From: Papilionanthe hookeriana x Papilionanthe teres
Taxonomy: Eukaryota > Streptophyta > Magnoliopsida > Asparagales > Orchidaceae
Assembly: GCA_022702705.1 (NCBI GenBank)
Contig: CM040424.1
Coordinates: 80,355,452 to 80,419,451 of the forward strand
Direction of reading: 5' to 3'
Length of the DNA: 64,000 bases
Positions 53,601-61,478 of this stretch are shown one piece after another (position 1 is the stretch's first letter; the number at the start of each line of letters is the position of its first letter). The translations under genes and the position numbers were made by a program. The notes beneath the pieces were generated by a model. That model was given only the letters and a program-made list of their open reading frames with translations, was not told the DNA's origin and made no database searches.

Positions 53601-55850
53601 AGATTCCACAGAACAAGATGGTGCTGTTAAGTAAATGGTATATTGGAATCGAGTAGGAGTGTGATAACAAAGCAGAGGTTATTTTAAAGACTAACATGAT
53701 TATTATTAGTTGATTAAGGCGCTACAAAAGTTTCAGTCAACCCTTATGATTGATTAAGAAGAGGTGCTGTGTAGTGATTACTCTATTTTATGAAAACTCA
53801 TAAAAAATTATTCTCTAGTGAAAATTTATAAAAATTTATTCTCTAGTGAACAGTTATAAAAAATTATTCTCAAGTAAAAAATTTATCAAGATGTGCGTGA
53901 CATACTTTCCACATATTTCTCTTATAAAAGTTTGATTTTGAAGTCATTTTAAATTTATTAAACTCTTTGATAATATTAAAAAAAAATGTGATTTTAATTT
54001 TCAAGTTGGTGGCTATCAAATTCAAGATCAGATTCACATTTTATCTAGCTTCATATGTGCCGCCTCATGTTGCTTTATAAAAAATAATATCAAAGTGTAG
54101 GTTACAAGTCTTAGGGGGTGTTTGGTAGCTTATTTTAAGTTGGATCCAACCAAACATGAAAAATATGAAATTTAAATCCTGCGCTTAGTTAAATCGAATA
54201 TTCGCTGGTTCCATCTAATATTCGACATAAATCCGAATTTATTAAATCCAATTCACATATGGAGTTTAAGGGATTAGGCTTGCGAGCATTCCTCCATCAA
54301 AATGTGAATTTGATAAATCCAGATTTATTGGATTTACTAAATCCTACTTATCGTAAATCAGGGAGACAGCCAAACACCACCTTAGATTATCCTTGTGGAT
54401 TCCAACAAGGGCAAGCAGGATCTATTTCATTTCAAGAGAATAAGGCCAAAGTGCGAAGTCTAGCATGCGAGTTCGTTAGTGGAGAGCCTAACTTCAAGCA
54501 TTGATAGTATTTTGAGGGTGTGCTTTCCTCATCACATTTCTCTTGAGAATATATTCGAATAAAAATATCAATCGCCATCTTTTAAAAATTGTTTTTATAG
54601 TTAAATTTTGCTTTCATGCAAGCCAAATCACTAAGGTGGTCCTCAGAAACCATGCCTTTGGATTTAACCTAGAATTGCTATCACCATTCAACATACGCTT
54701 GACATTTCAATGACTGAGAATAGTAAACCTATAACTGATTGTTACGCAATTTTAGCTGATTACCGCATTATATTTTATCTTTTGAACTATATAAACCATA
54801 TTTTAAATAATAAAAATAATTAGTTTTAACCATGATTTTTGTAAGTTTTTTAACAAAATGGCGTCTGCATGCTCATATTCTAGATGTCTAACCCTCCCTC
54901 CCACTTTGAGATCATGACATTCCTTCGTATTTTTATTTTCTTCTATTTTTTTCGGTACACATTAGAGAGCAATAAATAATTATTTCCAGATTTAGGTTTT
55001 TATTAAACTAAACATTGATTAACGAAAACACCTCTGTTACTACGATTTTTATTGAAGAACATTCCTGTTACATCGTTGATTTGTATCTGATACTCAAAAT
55101 TTACTTTTTATATTTACATCATCCAAATTTTTGTATCACATAAAAAATATCACTATTTTAACTTTTAAAAAGTGAAATACATTTTCATACATAGATAAAT
55201 GTGGCGTCTATCTAAAAATTAAAGTTTAGGTGTTAGATATGTTAATACATAGGAGTTAAGTGGCATCTATGCTAATCTTCCTATTAACAAACCCACTTTC
55301 ATCACAGTTAATCTGTATCACAACAGGTCCAAGAGTTGATGATCCAAGCATTCTTAAAAAACAAGCTCTCGAGCTTTTGAGAAACTGGCCTTCAGATCTC
55401 TTAGATGTCCTGCACAACACACCAGATGATGTTGTGATCAAGACCCCATTAGTTGACCGATGGCTTTGGCCCGGCTTTAGTCCGCCTGCGGCGACAAACA
55501 AGGTGGTGGTCATCGGCGATGCTTGGCATCCGATGACGCCTAATCTCGGCCAAGGTGCATGCTGTGCCTTAGAAGACTCGGTCGTCCTTGCAGGAAAACT
55601 AGCTGCTGCATTAAAGGGAGGCAATGAATCGGTCGAAGCGGCTCTCAGATCTTTCAGCAAGGAGCGGTGGGCTCGAATCTTTCTGCTTACTGCTCGGGCT
55701 AACCTCGTCGGCTCGTTGTTACAGTGGGATAATCCGGTGGTATGTGGATTCAGGAACAATATTTTTATTCCTTGGTTTGTGAGGTTGGCACCATTTTTAG
55801 AGCACACAAACTTTGAGTGTGAATTGCTGGAGCCTTTAGCTTCTACCTGA
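37435..55850 (+). CDS. FAD-dependent monooxygenase, MO1/CTF2A-like, complete (435 aa, 6 exons)
   Basis: Flavin monooxygenase of the plant MO/CTF2 family (salicylate-hydroxylase fold, related to zeaxanthin epoxidase); the natural substrate is not known. Exons: 37435-37613, 37689-37835, 37940-38005, 38086-38248, 43548-43776 and 55327-55850. All junctions are GT-AG and phases join without gaps. ATG at 37435 gives a Ser/Arg-rich leader of about 40 residues, suggesting plastid import. FAD motifs: GAGISG at residues 46-51 (dinucleotide fold), CDG at 190-192 in the DG motif, and GDAWHPMTPNLGQGACCALED at 325-345 (second FAD motif). The C-terminus LEHTNFECE is typical of the family. Introns are 75, 104, 80, 5,299 and 11,550 nt. 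No stop or frameshift; appears functional. Confidence 0.93.
38264..38335. repeat. TTTACATAC MITE left arm next to exon 4 donor
   Basis: GGAAGATTTACATACATACC, then GCTCAATTCTCATGTATTTA and CATATCTAACACCTAAAC: the best-preserved left arm in the window. No matching right arm in the next 300 bp. Confidence 0.6.
38336..40075. other. Intron 4, left part
   Basis: AT-rich intron DNA. The frame at 39397-39726 (109 codons) includes no recognised domain. I see no element boundaries. Confidence 0.4.
40081..40570 (-). repeat. 3' LTR of the intron-4 element
   Basis: Begins, in element orientation, TGTTGTGATGACTCACAATT and ends TACATCAACA. Next to the polypurine tract. Confidence 0.88.
40620..41158 (-). 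pseudogene. Pol remnants: protease start joined to RNase H tail
   Basis: After the gag, residues AFDDYDSADALVITESE and EWIFHSGY recall the copia protease region. Near 40830-40720 GSLIAMKGVRNNVLYSLIG (pre-integrase) is followed almost at once by TDMLTKVLPAAKFGHCLDLV, the extreme C-terminus of pol. The junction near 40725-40740 marks a large internal deletion. Confidence 0.75.
41159..41962 (-). pseudogene. Copia gag of the intron-4 element
   Basis: Start MGSAKFEIEKLAGNDDFGLW near 41962, then VEMRAMFVQQGVVEALQG. A stop near 41748 and shifts break the frame. It resumes at 41479 and reaches the zinc knuckle CYHCHKEGHLKKSC (CX2CX4HX4C) at about 41220-41265. The usual nucleocapsid-type basic tail follows. 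Confidence 0.85.
41995..42480 (-). repeat. 5' LTR of the intron-4 element
   Basis: Same ends as the left LTR, with scattered substitutions and small indels (for example the region near 42095 lacks about 8 bases of the other copy). Confidence 0.88.
42486..43547. other. Intron 4, right part
   Basis: AT-rich intron DNA up to the acceptor at 43546-43547; the frames at 42767-42949 and 43059-43301 are unassigned. Confidence 0.4.
43548..43776 (+). CDS. Monooxygenase exon 5
   Basis: Residues 186-261 plus the first base of Gly262. Carries VVIGCDGIRSPVAKWMG (DG motif) and KYVGHCAFRGLG, then GLRAGFVPVSQSQVYWFICF. The acceptor is TTTTGCAACAG and the donor CGACAG/GTTTGT. Confidence 0.92.
43925..44155. 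repeat. GTTTGG-type (Harbinger-like) MITE in intron 5
   Basis: Starts GGGTCTTTTTGGGCAATTGC. Later CAGCTGTTTCTGGACAAATG, then ACCATTCTGCCCCTG is the reverse of a block in the 860-bp element (CAGGGGCAGGATGGTCATTT near 32505-32525), linking both to one family. Right end unclear. Confidence 0.45.
44156..44560. other. Intron 5 AT-rich DNA
   Basis: Contains a short direct repeat CACTAAACAGTGAG at about 44190 and 44211. No gene. Confidence 0.4.
44565..45560 (+). repeat. LTR-like block with GCCGACGGCGAG repeats and TATA box
   Basis: GCCGACGGCGAGAT-type words occur at about 44585, 44607 (altered), 44652 (altered), 44718 and 44742, then CTATAAATAGAGCC at about 44831. A purine-rich leader and AT-rich DNA follow. 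The layout resembles a retroelement promoter with upstream repeats. Element ends were not found; it lies in sense orientation in intron 5. Confidence 0.35.
45561..46480. other. Intron 5 DNA, no gene
   Basis: AT-rich; frame 45750-45974 unassigned. Confidence 0.4.
46481..47290. repeat. C/A-rich strand-asymmetric tract with ~97-bp tandem repeat
   Basis: 46520-46860 is almost only C, A and some T on the plus strand (CACCACCACCTCC-like words). From about 46958 a unit starting GCATAAACATTT and containing CACGTGGGATCCC and TCAACYGAGAA repeats at about 47056 and partly at 47148. The Pro/Thr/His-rich frame 46684-46944 is a product of this composition, not evidence of a gene. Confidence 0.5.
47521..47640. 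repeat. (GA)n-(GT)n-(GA)n microsatellite
   Basis: GA repeats 47526-47578, TG repeats 47578-47596, and further GA to about 47622. It encodes Leu-Ser and Thr-His runs in the spurious minus-strand frame 47293-48264. Confidence 0.95.
47641..48365. other. Purine- and pyrimidine-rich intron DNA, possible LTR remnant
   Basis: GGCCAAATTGAGGCCTGCCC, then GAGGGAAGCAAAAAGTGGCT and TTGGACACTTGGAAGGAGTT are in the style of Gypsy LTR sequence. (CTT)-rich DNA fills 48070-48300. No element ends found. Confidence 0.25.
48366..49095. repeat. Degenerate TGTTCG/CTCG repeat family, two parts
   Basis: 48370-48560 and 48890-49095 carry GCTCGAATTAAAC, GTTCATTCATATTTACAAAC, CATAAACGAATCAAG and AAGCTTGAACAATATCTTAA words, a diverged form of the repeat at 33119 and 21173. 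Confidence 0.35.
49096..49795 (+). other. Exon-like leader block of unknown origin
   Basis: CT- and GAG-rich sequence at 49130-49260 ends ...ATCGCGCAG/GTGAGAACT, which would be a good splice donor. AT-balanced DNA follows. It could be a cryptic leader from an inserted element. No protein evidence. Confidence 0.2.
49796..50365. repeat. GATC-rich minisatellite, ~40-bp unit, about 13 copies
   Basis: Units of roughly 40 bp follow the pattern GATCACTTTGGTTCGATCGG, then TCGTCCCGATCCGATCGACC, with 10-25% variation between neighbours. Many GATC and CGATCG palindromes. The array ends near CGACATG at 50365. It sits in intron 5, and the frame 50201-50455 is an artefact. Confidence 0.9.
50366..53165. 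other. Intron 5 middle, unclassified
   Basis: Balanced to AT-rich DNA without recognisable coding domains. Paired phrases occur (TTGAACCCTGTCGGTTCTAT-like at 52033 and 52345; CAGAGCACATGCG / CGGAGCACATGTG at 52775 and 52625; GATTTTGTTGACTC / CTTGTCGACTTGATTCC near 52430 and 52490), implying internal duplications, perhaps of a large LTR. Confidence 0.3.
53170..53680 (+). pseudogene. Copia pol remnant (pre-integrase region) in intron 5
   Basis: GGLLKMLYIPSLKMDLILIS near 53350, followed by KSKNGFCYMT near 53495, corresponds to the protease/pre-integrase stretch (LKNVLYVPSL..NLIS... and ...LY.M). Out-of-frame copia-like residues surround it. Heavily decayed. Confidence 0.6.
53775..53882. repeat. 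~33-bp tandem repeat, 3 copies
   Basis: ATAAAAAATTATTCTCTAGT-type units at about 53802, 53832 and 53863 with small differences. Confidence 0.7.
53883..54110. other. Intron 5 AT-rich DNA
   Basis: Nothing recognised. Confidence 0.4.
54114..54381. mobile_element. Tourist-type MITE (268 bp) with TTA duplication
   Basis: Ends GGGGGTGTTTGGTAGCTTAT and, reversed, GGTGGTGTTTGGCTGTCTCC are terminal inverted repeats of Harbinger/Tourist style. TTA at 54111-54113 and 54382-54384 is the expected 3-bp duplication. The interior repeats AAATCC..ATTTATTGGAT-like words. The frame 54259-54504 crosses its border and is not a gene. Confidence 0.75.
54385..55087. other. Intron 5 right part, no gene
   Basis: AT-rich; no recognised features. 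Confidence 0.4.
55088..55281. mobile_element. TTTACATAC MITE just before exon 6
   Basis: Right arm AGTTTAGGTGTTAGATATGT, then TAATACATAGGAGTTAAGTG and CTATGCTAATCTTCC ends 45 nt before the exon-6 acceptor. The left arm is reduced. Confidence 0.55.
55327..55850 (+). CDS. Monooxygenase exon 6 and stop
   Basis: Residues 262-435. Includes TPLVDRWLWPG, the GD motif and GQGACCALEDSV, then ARANLVGSLLQWDNPVV. TGA stop at 55848-55850. The acceptor ATCACAACAG lies 45 nt after the end of a MITE. A 222-codon minus-strand frame over this exon is a shadow. Confidence 0.92.
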
Positions 55851-56460
55851 TTAAACCTATTTTTCATATTGTTGCGAACTAGCAAATTTGTTATAGATGC
55901 AAACATATAGGGTTTAGATTGCAAAGATTTTGTTTTTGTTGTGTTTATTCCTAACTTGAGACTTGGTGTATCCTCTTGGAGATTATTAGGTGCATATCAA
56001 GGATTCGTGTTCCTTATTTTTAGTTACATATAAGGCACTTGAAACCTTTCTAATACTAAGAAAGAAGAAAATGGAACTCTTATGCTTAGTTGGTAACATC
56101 GCCACCTTCTCTGGCTCGTAGAACTCCCACGAACTCTCCCTTCTTTAATGTTTATCTTCTCCAATTCGTCTCATCTTCTTCAGTGTTGACGAAGCTCATT
56201 TGCGGCGGGTCGCAAAGCTTCCCTTCTCCAGTCTGTGTCCTCAGAAACTCAACATCTCATGTTTTCAAATGTCTCGAGCAATAGAATGGGTTTGACACAA
56301 TTCTATCCTTCATAAAAATGATTTTACCATCTGATATCATTTTTAACATATAAATTTCAACTATGGATTTACTTGAAGACCTGCTTTTTCCTTGGTGCTT
56401 TCTTCTGGAGATTCATATCTTCCACTTCGCCGGCTATTTCTATTTCCCTCTGTTTTCCAT
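55851..56460 (+). other. 3' flank of the monooxygenase gene
   Basis: T-rich 3' UTR-like sequence to about 56050. No canonical AATAAA directly downstream; the U-rich GATTTTGTTTTTGTTGTGTT at 55926 may serve as a far-upstream element. The frame 56090-56284 is unassigned. Confidence 0.4.
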
Positions 56461-56854
56461 GAAAAATTTTTACATCAGGACTCCGCACGTAGAGCTACTT
56501 GCGGATGCCTGTAAAATAGCGACACGTGGCGCGCGTGGCAAAAAAATAGCATTCGGCCAGAATAACACTGAATATTCCCTCCGTATTATTCATGTGTTAT
56601 TCATGTGTTATTGTGTGTTATTCAGGTGTTATTGTGTGTTATTCAGGTGTCATTCTCCTCTTAAAATATTCCCGGTGTTATAATAACACAATAACACATG
56701 AATAATACATGAATAACACACAATAACACATGAATAACATGGGGGAATATTTTCTGTGTTATTCTGTTTTTTTTTCCGAAACGTGCCACGTGGCGCGATG
56801 TTGCTGGACTCCCTATGTAGCTCTACGTGCGGAGTCCTGATGTAAAAATTTTTC
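56461..56854. mobile_element. MULE-type MITE (394 bp), 38-bp perfect TIRs, 9-bp TSD
   Basis: Left terminus 56461-56498 (GAAAAATTTTTACATCAGGA, continuing CTCCGCACGTAGAGCTAC) equals the reverse complement of 56817-56854 with no mismatch by eye. GTTTTCCAT at 56452-56460 and 56855-56863 is a perfect 9-bp duplication, diagnostic of Mutator-like transposition. Interior: CACGTGGC near both ends and an inverted array of ATTCATGTGTTATT / AATAACACATGAAT words about a centre near 56680. Confidence 0.88.
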
Positions 56855-56998
56855 GTTTTCCATTGGTTCTTTAGTGAACCATATTGGTAGAGGAGAAGAA
56901 GAAACAGTTTCGCTGGCAAGTGGCAATGGAGAAGAACAGTTGGATTGGGGGAAGGTATGCTTTGAGAGCTGTAGAGGAGTTCCTTGGCACTGGAGAAG

Positions 56999-57274
56999 GG
57001 GAAATATTTAAGTAAAGAGTACATACTCAGTTCTGCATGCGTGATAAGGTTATTCGTGGTAAGGTTATTCGGACGGTATTGAGAGGTTATGTCAGTATTA
57101 TTGGGGTTAATACCCCCAATAACCTCTCAAAATCCCCGAATAACTCCAAAAAATATAAAAACAAAATTGCAAAAGTTATTAGTAGGTTGTTGGAGGGTTA
57201 TTGAGAACCCTAAATAATAGGCTATTGGGGGTTATTTCGTGGAGTACGCACGTAAGCATGTGTACCCATTTCTC
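56999..57274. mobile_element. MULE-type MITE (276 bp), 9-bp TSD
   Basis: CTGGAGAAG at 56990-56998 and 57275-57283 is a perfect 9-bp duplication. Ends GGGAAATATTTAAG... and, reversed, GAGAAATGGGTACACATGC are weakly similar. The interior carries inverted GTTATTGGGGG / CCCCCAATAAC words as in 36903-37254. Confidence 0.75.
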
Positions 57275-57283
57275 CTGGAGAAG

Positions 57284-58400
57284 AGGAATTCGTGAGCATC
57301 GGAAAAGATTTTCTGACGGTCTACCGGACGGGAGCTTAATAGAGTATTTTTTTCACTAACACAAAGGTTTTAATTGCTTTATATGTACATAGAAATGTTA
57401 GAGTGTGAAATATGTAAATATCACTATTTTATGTGCTAATGTGCTCTGTTCGAGCACACATGGAAGGGTTTGTTTGGTTCAAATTTTTTGTTGTTTTGCT
57501 TTTTAAAATTGATGCACATTCATTTGACTTTTGATTTTCAGAAATTTTTTATTGTGAGAAACCGTCCTGTGCGTGTTTTTGGGGCTGCTTCTATTTATTC
57601 AGATAAACTATTTAATTGAAAATGTAGGCTGTGGGGTTCGACCTGTGTTTCGAGTTTAGTGTAAAAAACTTTATTTTCGGATAAGCTGCGTAAACGTAAT
57701 TTCCAAACGATGAGATGGCATTTTCAAAATGCCGTCTAATGCAGCTAAATCTGCTAGTATGTGATAATGATTGTCTATTTCTTTCAATATAAAAATTAAA
57801 TTCGGTCTTCCCAATGAATCCTAAGAAATTGTTTTGGTCAATTCTTTCAATATTTTATTTTTCCGGTCATTGCCGGATATTTATTTAACTCCGTATTTTT
57901 CTGACTGTTTTTCAAAAATATTTATGGCGTGAAATCATTCCTTAGGATCAAATCTATTAAAGTATTATATATACCAAAAATCAATTGTTTGATATTTTTC
58001 TAAATAAAAAAGTTTATAATATTCAATAATTTTAAAAAATTAAATTTTCCTTTTAATAATTTTATAACCATCTTATAAGTCCAAAAGAACTCCTAAGTTG
58101 TGTTGGGGAAGAGAGAAAAATTAATTCGAGAAATTCAAAAAATAAAAATAAAAATACAAAAAAGAATATGACACTCAGAGAACGAGAAAAAAAAAAAAAC
58201 TATGCAGCCATATCACATAACGATATTCATTATAAAAATGAGAATTGTATAAATTACACCATACTCGATCCTCTTTATAATTGGAACTAAAAAAACAATA
58301 CTCTTCTCTTTCATTAGCACAAAAGAAAATCTTGAAATTCAACATCAACGCGTACAAATCCCGCAAGAAAGACATAATTATAAGCCTTTAACTATTCGAA
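57284..58400. other. Intergenic DNA; weak MITE remnant
   Basis: 57555-57745 contains TTTATTCAGATAAACTATTT, then GGATAAGCTGCGTAAACG and TCCAAACGATGAG, recalling the GTTTGGGGCAGC family. Otherwise AT-rich with no gene. Confidence 0.35.
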
Positions 58401-58733
58401 TACGATTACTAATGTCAGGGCGCTATGATTGGGCATTCTGGAGCCCCCTCCTGGCGCCACTGGCCTCCAGGTAAGAGTGTCAAGCGTTGTATTTATAGAC
58501 TTGCATATGAACCTGAGTTGGGTACTATGGCAACCCTAATTAGCTATGGAGTGTCAATCACTGGGGTCCCAATCGTCGAGGAGCTACAAAGCCTGAAACA
58601 TAAAACAAATTTTTTGAGGGTAGTGCCCCTGAACCGAAAATAAGGGAGACACCCCCTAGTCCTTGATAAACACACAATCAAGCACAAACGACGAAATCAA
58701 CATCTTTTTCACAATCAAACTCCACATAATAAC
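58400..58733 (-). repeat. 3' LTR of a reverse copia element
   Basis: Element reads leftward. The polypurine tract AAAGTGGAAGG at about 58736-58746 precedes TGTTATTATGTGGAGTTTGA (LTR start at 58733). A TATA box TATAAATACA lies near 58486-58495. The left end is not defined. The frame 58425-58643 lies in it. Confidence 0.5.
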
Positions 58734-58746
58734 AACCTTCCACTTT

Positions 58747-59865
58747 GAGATTAATTGAAATCAATTCCGCTCATCCAAAACTGCAACACCTTCATAATAA
58801 TGAGCTATAATGTGGCTCAATCACATCTTAACCTTCCTGAACTATAACTAAAGCTAACCATAGTTTCAAATTCTTAGTTGTTACAGCCTTAGTCAACATG
58901 TATGCAAGATTTTGAGATGCGTGTATTTCTCTAAAGATGATTGATTATCTTTTAGAAGTTAACATATGAAATGTTACCTTAGATGAATGTGTTTCATCAT
59001 AGGATGAAATGTGAAATTCTTTGCTATACAAATAATACTCATACTATCACTATGATGCTTTCCTTTCCTCACTCCTTGTAAAGTTCTGTCATAAAACAAT
59101 GCAACCAAATCATTTCATTGATAGTCCCGGTGATAAAAATATACTTAGCTTTTGTAGGTTATAGAGAAACAATCTTACATAATCTTGAAATTAAGCTAAC
59201 TCACTATTGTGTTCCCTAAAGTGAAGATATAATATATTGTACTTTTTTATCATCAATATCTCATGTCACATTTGAATTTATATATCTCTCCCTACATTTC
59301 AAAAGTAAAGTGCCTTGTTGACTGTTCATTTCAAGCGTATGAGAATCTACTTCACCGCCTCTCAATGATGTTTCCCTAGATTACTAATGTATATGCTGAT
59401 CATTTCCACTACATATACAATATCTGATTTTGTATATTCACCTCATATATCAAACTTCAAACTGTTGAAACATACATAGTATTTTTCATCTGTGTTTGTT
59501 CCACTTTAGACTTAGACATTTGTTTATTAGATGGTTTAAAGTGATCACCTAAGGAGGTGCAAACCGATTTTGCTCTACTCATGTGTTGAACATGCGCAGC
59601 ACCTTCTAAGACAGACTTGCATTCCTGACCATACTGATTGTTATAGTAAGATGTTTTTTTGTTAGAACTAAATCTTTCATTTGAAACTCTCTTTGATAAT
59701 TGCTTCTTCAAGTCCCTATTTCTTCTCCATATATGCTCCTCCAATCAACATATCATCCATATATAAAAGAAACATAATATAACAATTATTAAAAAGTTTA
59801 ATGAAGTGATAATGATTTGTCTAATACTTTGTGTACCAACAGTTGAGATAAATCTGTCAATAAAG
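58747..59865 (-). pseudogene. Copia RT/RNase H remnant
   Basis: Minus strand: FIKLFNN...YIMFLLYMDDMLIG with intact YMDD at about 59752-59763. Frame-shifted traces of the ILGM..., HFKPSNKQMSKSK (PLA.HFKLS-type) and RNase H parts follow to the polypurine tract near 58740. A 95-codon frame (59457-59744) includes CTSLGDHFKPSNKQMSKS. Multiple stops. Confidence 0.65.
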
Positions 59866-60260
59866 CATAAACCTACAGACCATGTATTCTTTTCAAGGAA
59901 CTTCATGTCTCAGTGGTTGCACCATGTACAATTCTTCCAGCGTTCGGGTGTCGAGCCCTATGTTTCTGGACTTATATATATGAACCCAAATTGGGAACGA
60001 ATCCTCTCCTGGCATTGGAGCATTGAGCACTTGGGTCCCAAGCATCGAGACTCTACATCCGGAGTACGCAATAGAACATCATTCTATATTTGGTTGAAGT
60101 AACATAGTTATGTTCTGTTGATGGTTGGACTAATTTATGTCCTAGCCTCTGTTCGGGCATCCAAACATATAAAATGTTATTCGTAATTTTTTTCTAATAA
60201 TTTGTCGTACCTTCCATTTAAAAATACCACTTTTACTCTTTAATATAACCATTGCAATTG
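59866..60260. other. Unclassified segment right of the copia remnant
   Basis: Contains GTTCGGGTGTCGAGCCCTAT, then CTTGGGTCCCAAGCATCGAG near 59940-60050, similar in wording to the LTR at 58425-58600, so possibly a related repeat. No gene. Confidence 0.3.

Positions 60261-60300
<40 letters not shown>
60261..60300. repeat. (TA)n microsatellite
   Basis: About 40 bp of TA at the tail of the reverse SINE. Confidence 0.95.
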
Positions 60301-60304
<4 letters not shown>

Positions 60305-60482
60305 GAAAATCGATATTTGGCAGTGCCCAAATATCGGTTTCTCATGCGATAGGCCCCATGATGAGAGCCCTTACTATGTGCCTAAATAGACTGATCCCCC
60401 TACATCACGGGTGAGAATCGAACCCCTGACTTGAGGGGCCTTACAGTAACTCCGCCACCAATAGGCCAGAAACGCGACACAA
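60301..60482 (-). mobile_element. tRNA-derived SINE
   Basis: On the minus strand TGGCCTATTGGTGGCGGAGT (A-box-like) near 60465, and GGGGTTCGATTCTCACC (B-box) at about 60411-60427. The tail GGCACTGCCAAATATCGATT leads into (TA)n. Its head resembles the copy at 17281. Confidence 0.65.
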
Positions 60483-60536
60483 TTGCAATTACTATCATTT
60501 GGTCACTATCGAGTGTACAAACTGATTTATATTTTG

Positions 60537-60783
60537 GAAGATTTGTATAGATACCATTCAATCCAATACATTTCAATATTTAACACCTAAATTGTAATTT
60601 TGATATACATGACATCTTGCCCCTGCATGAAAAAAAAAATGTATTTCATTTTTTTATAGTTAAAATAGTGATATTTTTATGTGATATGAAAGATGGGGAG
60701 GGGGGTATAAATATACAAAAATAAAATTTTAATGTTAGATATGTAAATACAGACGATTTGGGTCGTATGTATGTGAATGTCTG
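60537..60783. mobile_element. TTTACATAC MITE, complete
   Basis: Left GGAAGATTTGTATAGATACC, then ATTTAACACCTAAATTG. Right AATGTTAGATATGTAAATAC, then GATTTGGGTCGTATGTATGT and GAATGTCTG. Core with GTATTTCATTTTTTTATAG. Confidence 0.6.
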
Positions 60784-60955
60784 TTATATATATAATTGAT
60801 GAGTAGTATTTCGAGCCAAAAGAGGCTCGTTTATATATCGAGCATAAGAATCGTGTTCGTATTCGGCTCGTTAACTTAGTCAACGAATCGAATATGAGCT
60901 TCTTAACTAACCAAACATGAGCTGTTCACCTACACAGGTTACGTTAAATCAAAAT
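60784..60955. repeat. TGTTCGGCTCG repeat fragment
   Basis: TTGATGAGTAGTATTTCGAG, then GGCTCGTTTATATATCGAGC, CGTGTTCGTATTCGGCTCG and ACATGAGCTGTTCACC: half of the family, sharing the GATGAGTAGTATTT junction with 21340-21380 (reversed). Confidence 0.5.
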
Positions 60956-61230
60956 ATTTGGTGAAATTATAAGGCATATAACAAAAATACTGATTGTTGT
61001 AAGAATTCTATTATAATGCTTTAGGCATTCAGTAATTCTAATATATTATTTTTAATATCTAAAAATAAGAATAAATGAATGTATCTAATTTATCTCCAAT
61101 CTAAAAAATTTTCTACTTTTATTAATAAAATTTAAAATAATTTAATGTTTCAGTCTAAATAAATAAATGAATTTTAATTATCAAAATTTATTTAGAAATA
61201 TTTTAGAGAAACAAAAGATGCTTTAATGGT
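60956..61230. other. AT-rich DNA, no gene
   Basis: Nothing recognised. Confidence 0.5.
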
Positions 61231-61478
61231 CCGTTTGGCGGCGGTAACGACCACAGTTTTGTCTGTTGGGTAAATTGTATTTTGACAATTTTTTTAAAAA
61301 CACAGCTACTTAAATCTGTATTTTCACACTTATCCTGAATACGCGCGATAACAGCTTTCTAGTGGTTTGATTTTTTTTTAAATTATAATAGTCACCGTAG
61401 TTTTTTAAAACATCTGATTATTTTTTAGCAGATTCATAACTACTTTTAATATGCTACAGATGCCGCAATTTGACCCGT
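61231..61478. mobile_element. GTTTGG MITE, first of a tandem pair
   Basis: Left GGTCCGTTTGGCGGCGGTAA; right, reversed, GGGTCAAATTGCGGCATCTG. Interior CACAGCTACTTAA, CACACTTATCCTGA and ATTATAATAGTCACC match the next copy. Confidence 0.5.

Noticed and set aside
54259..54504. 81-codon plus-strand frame
   Set aside because: Crosses the right border of the Tourist MITE, so it cannot be an ancestral gene.
55256..55924. 222-codon minus-strand frame
   Set aside because: Antisense shadow of monooxygenase exon 6.
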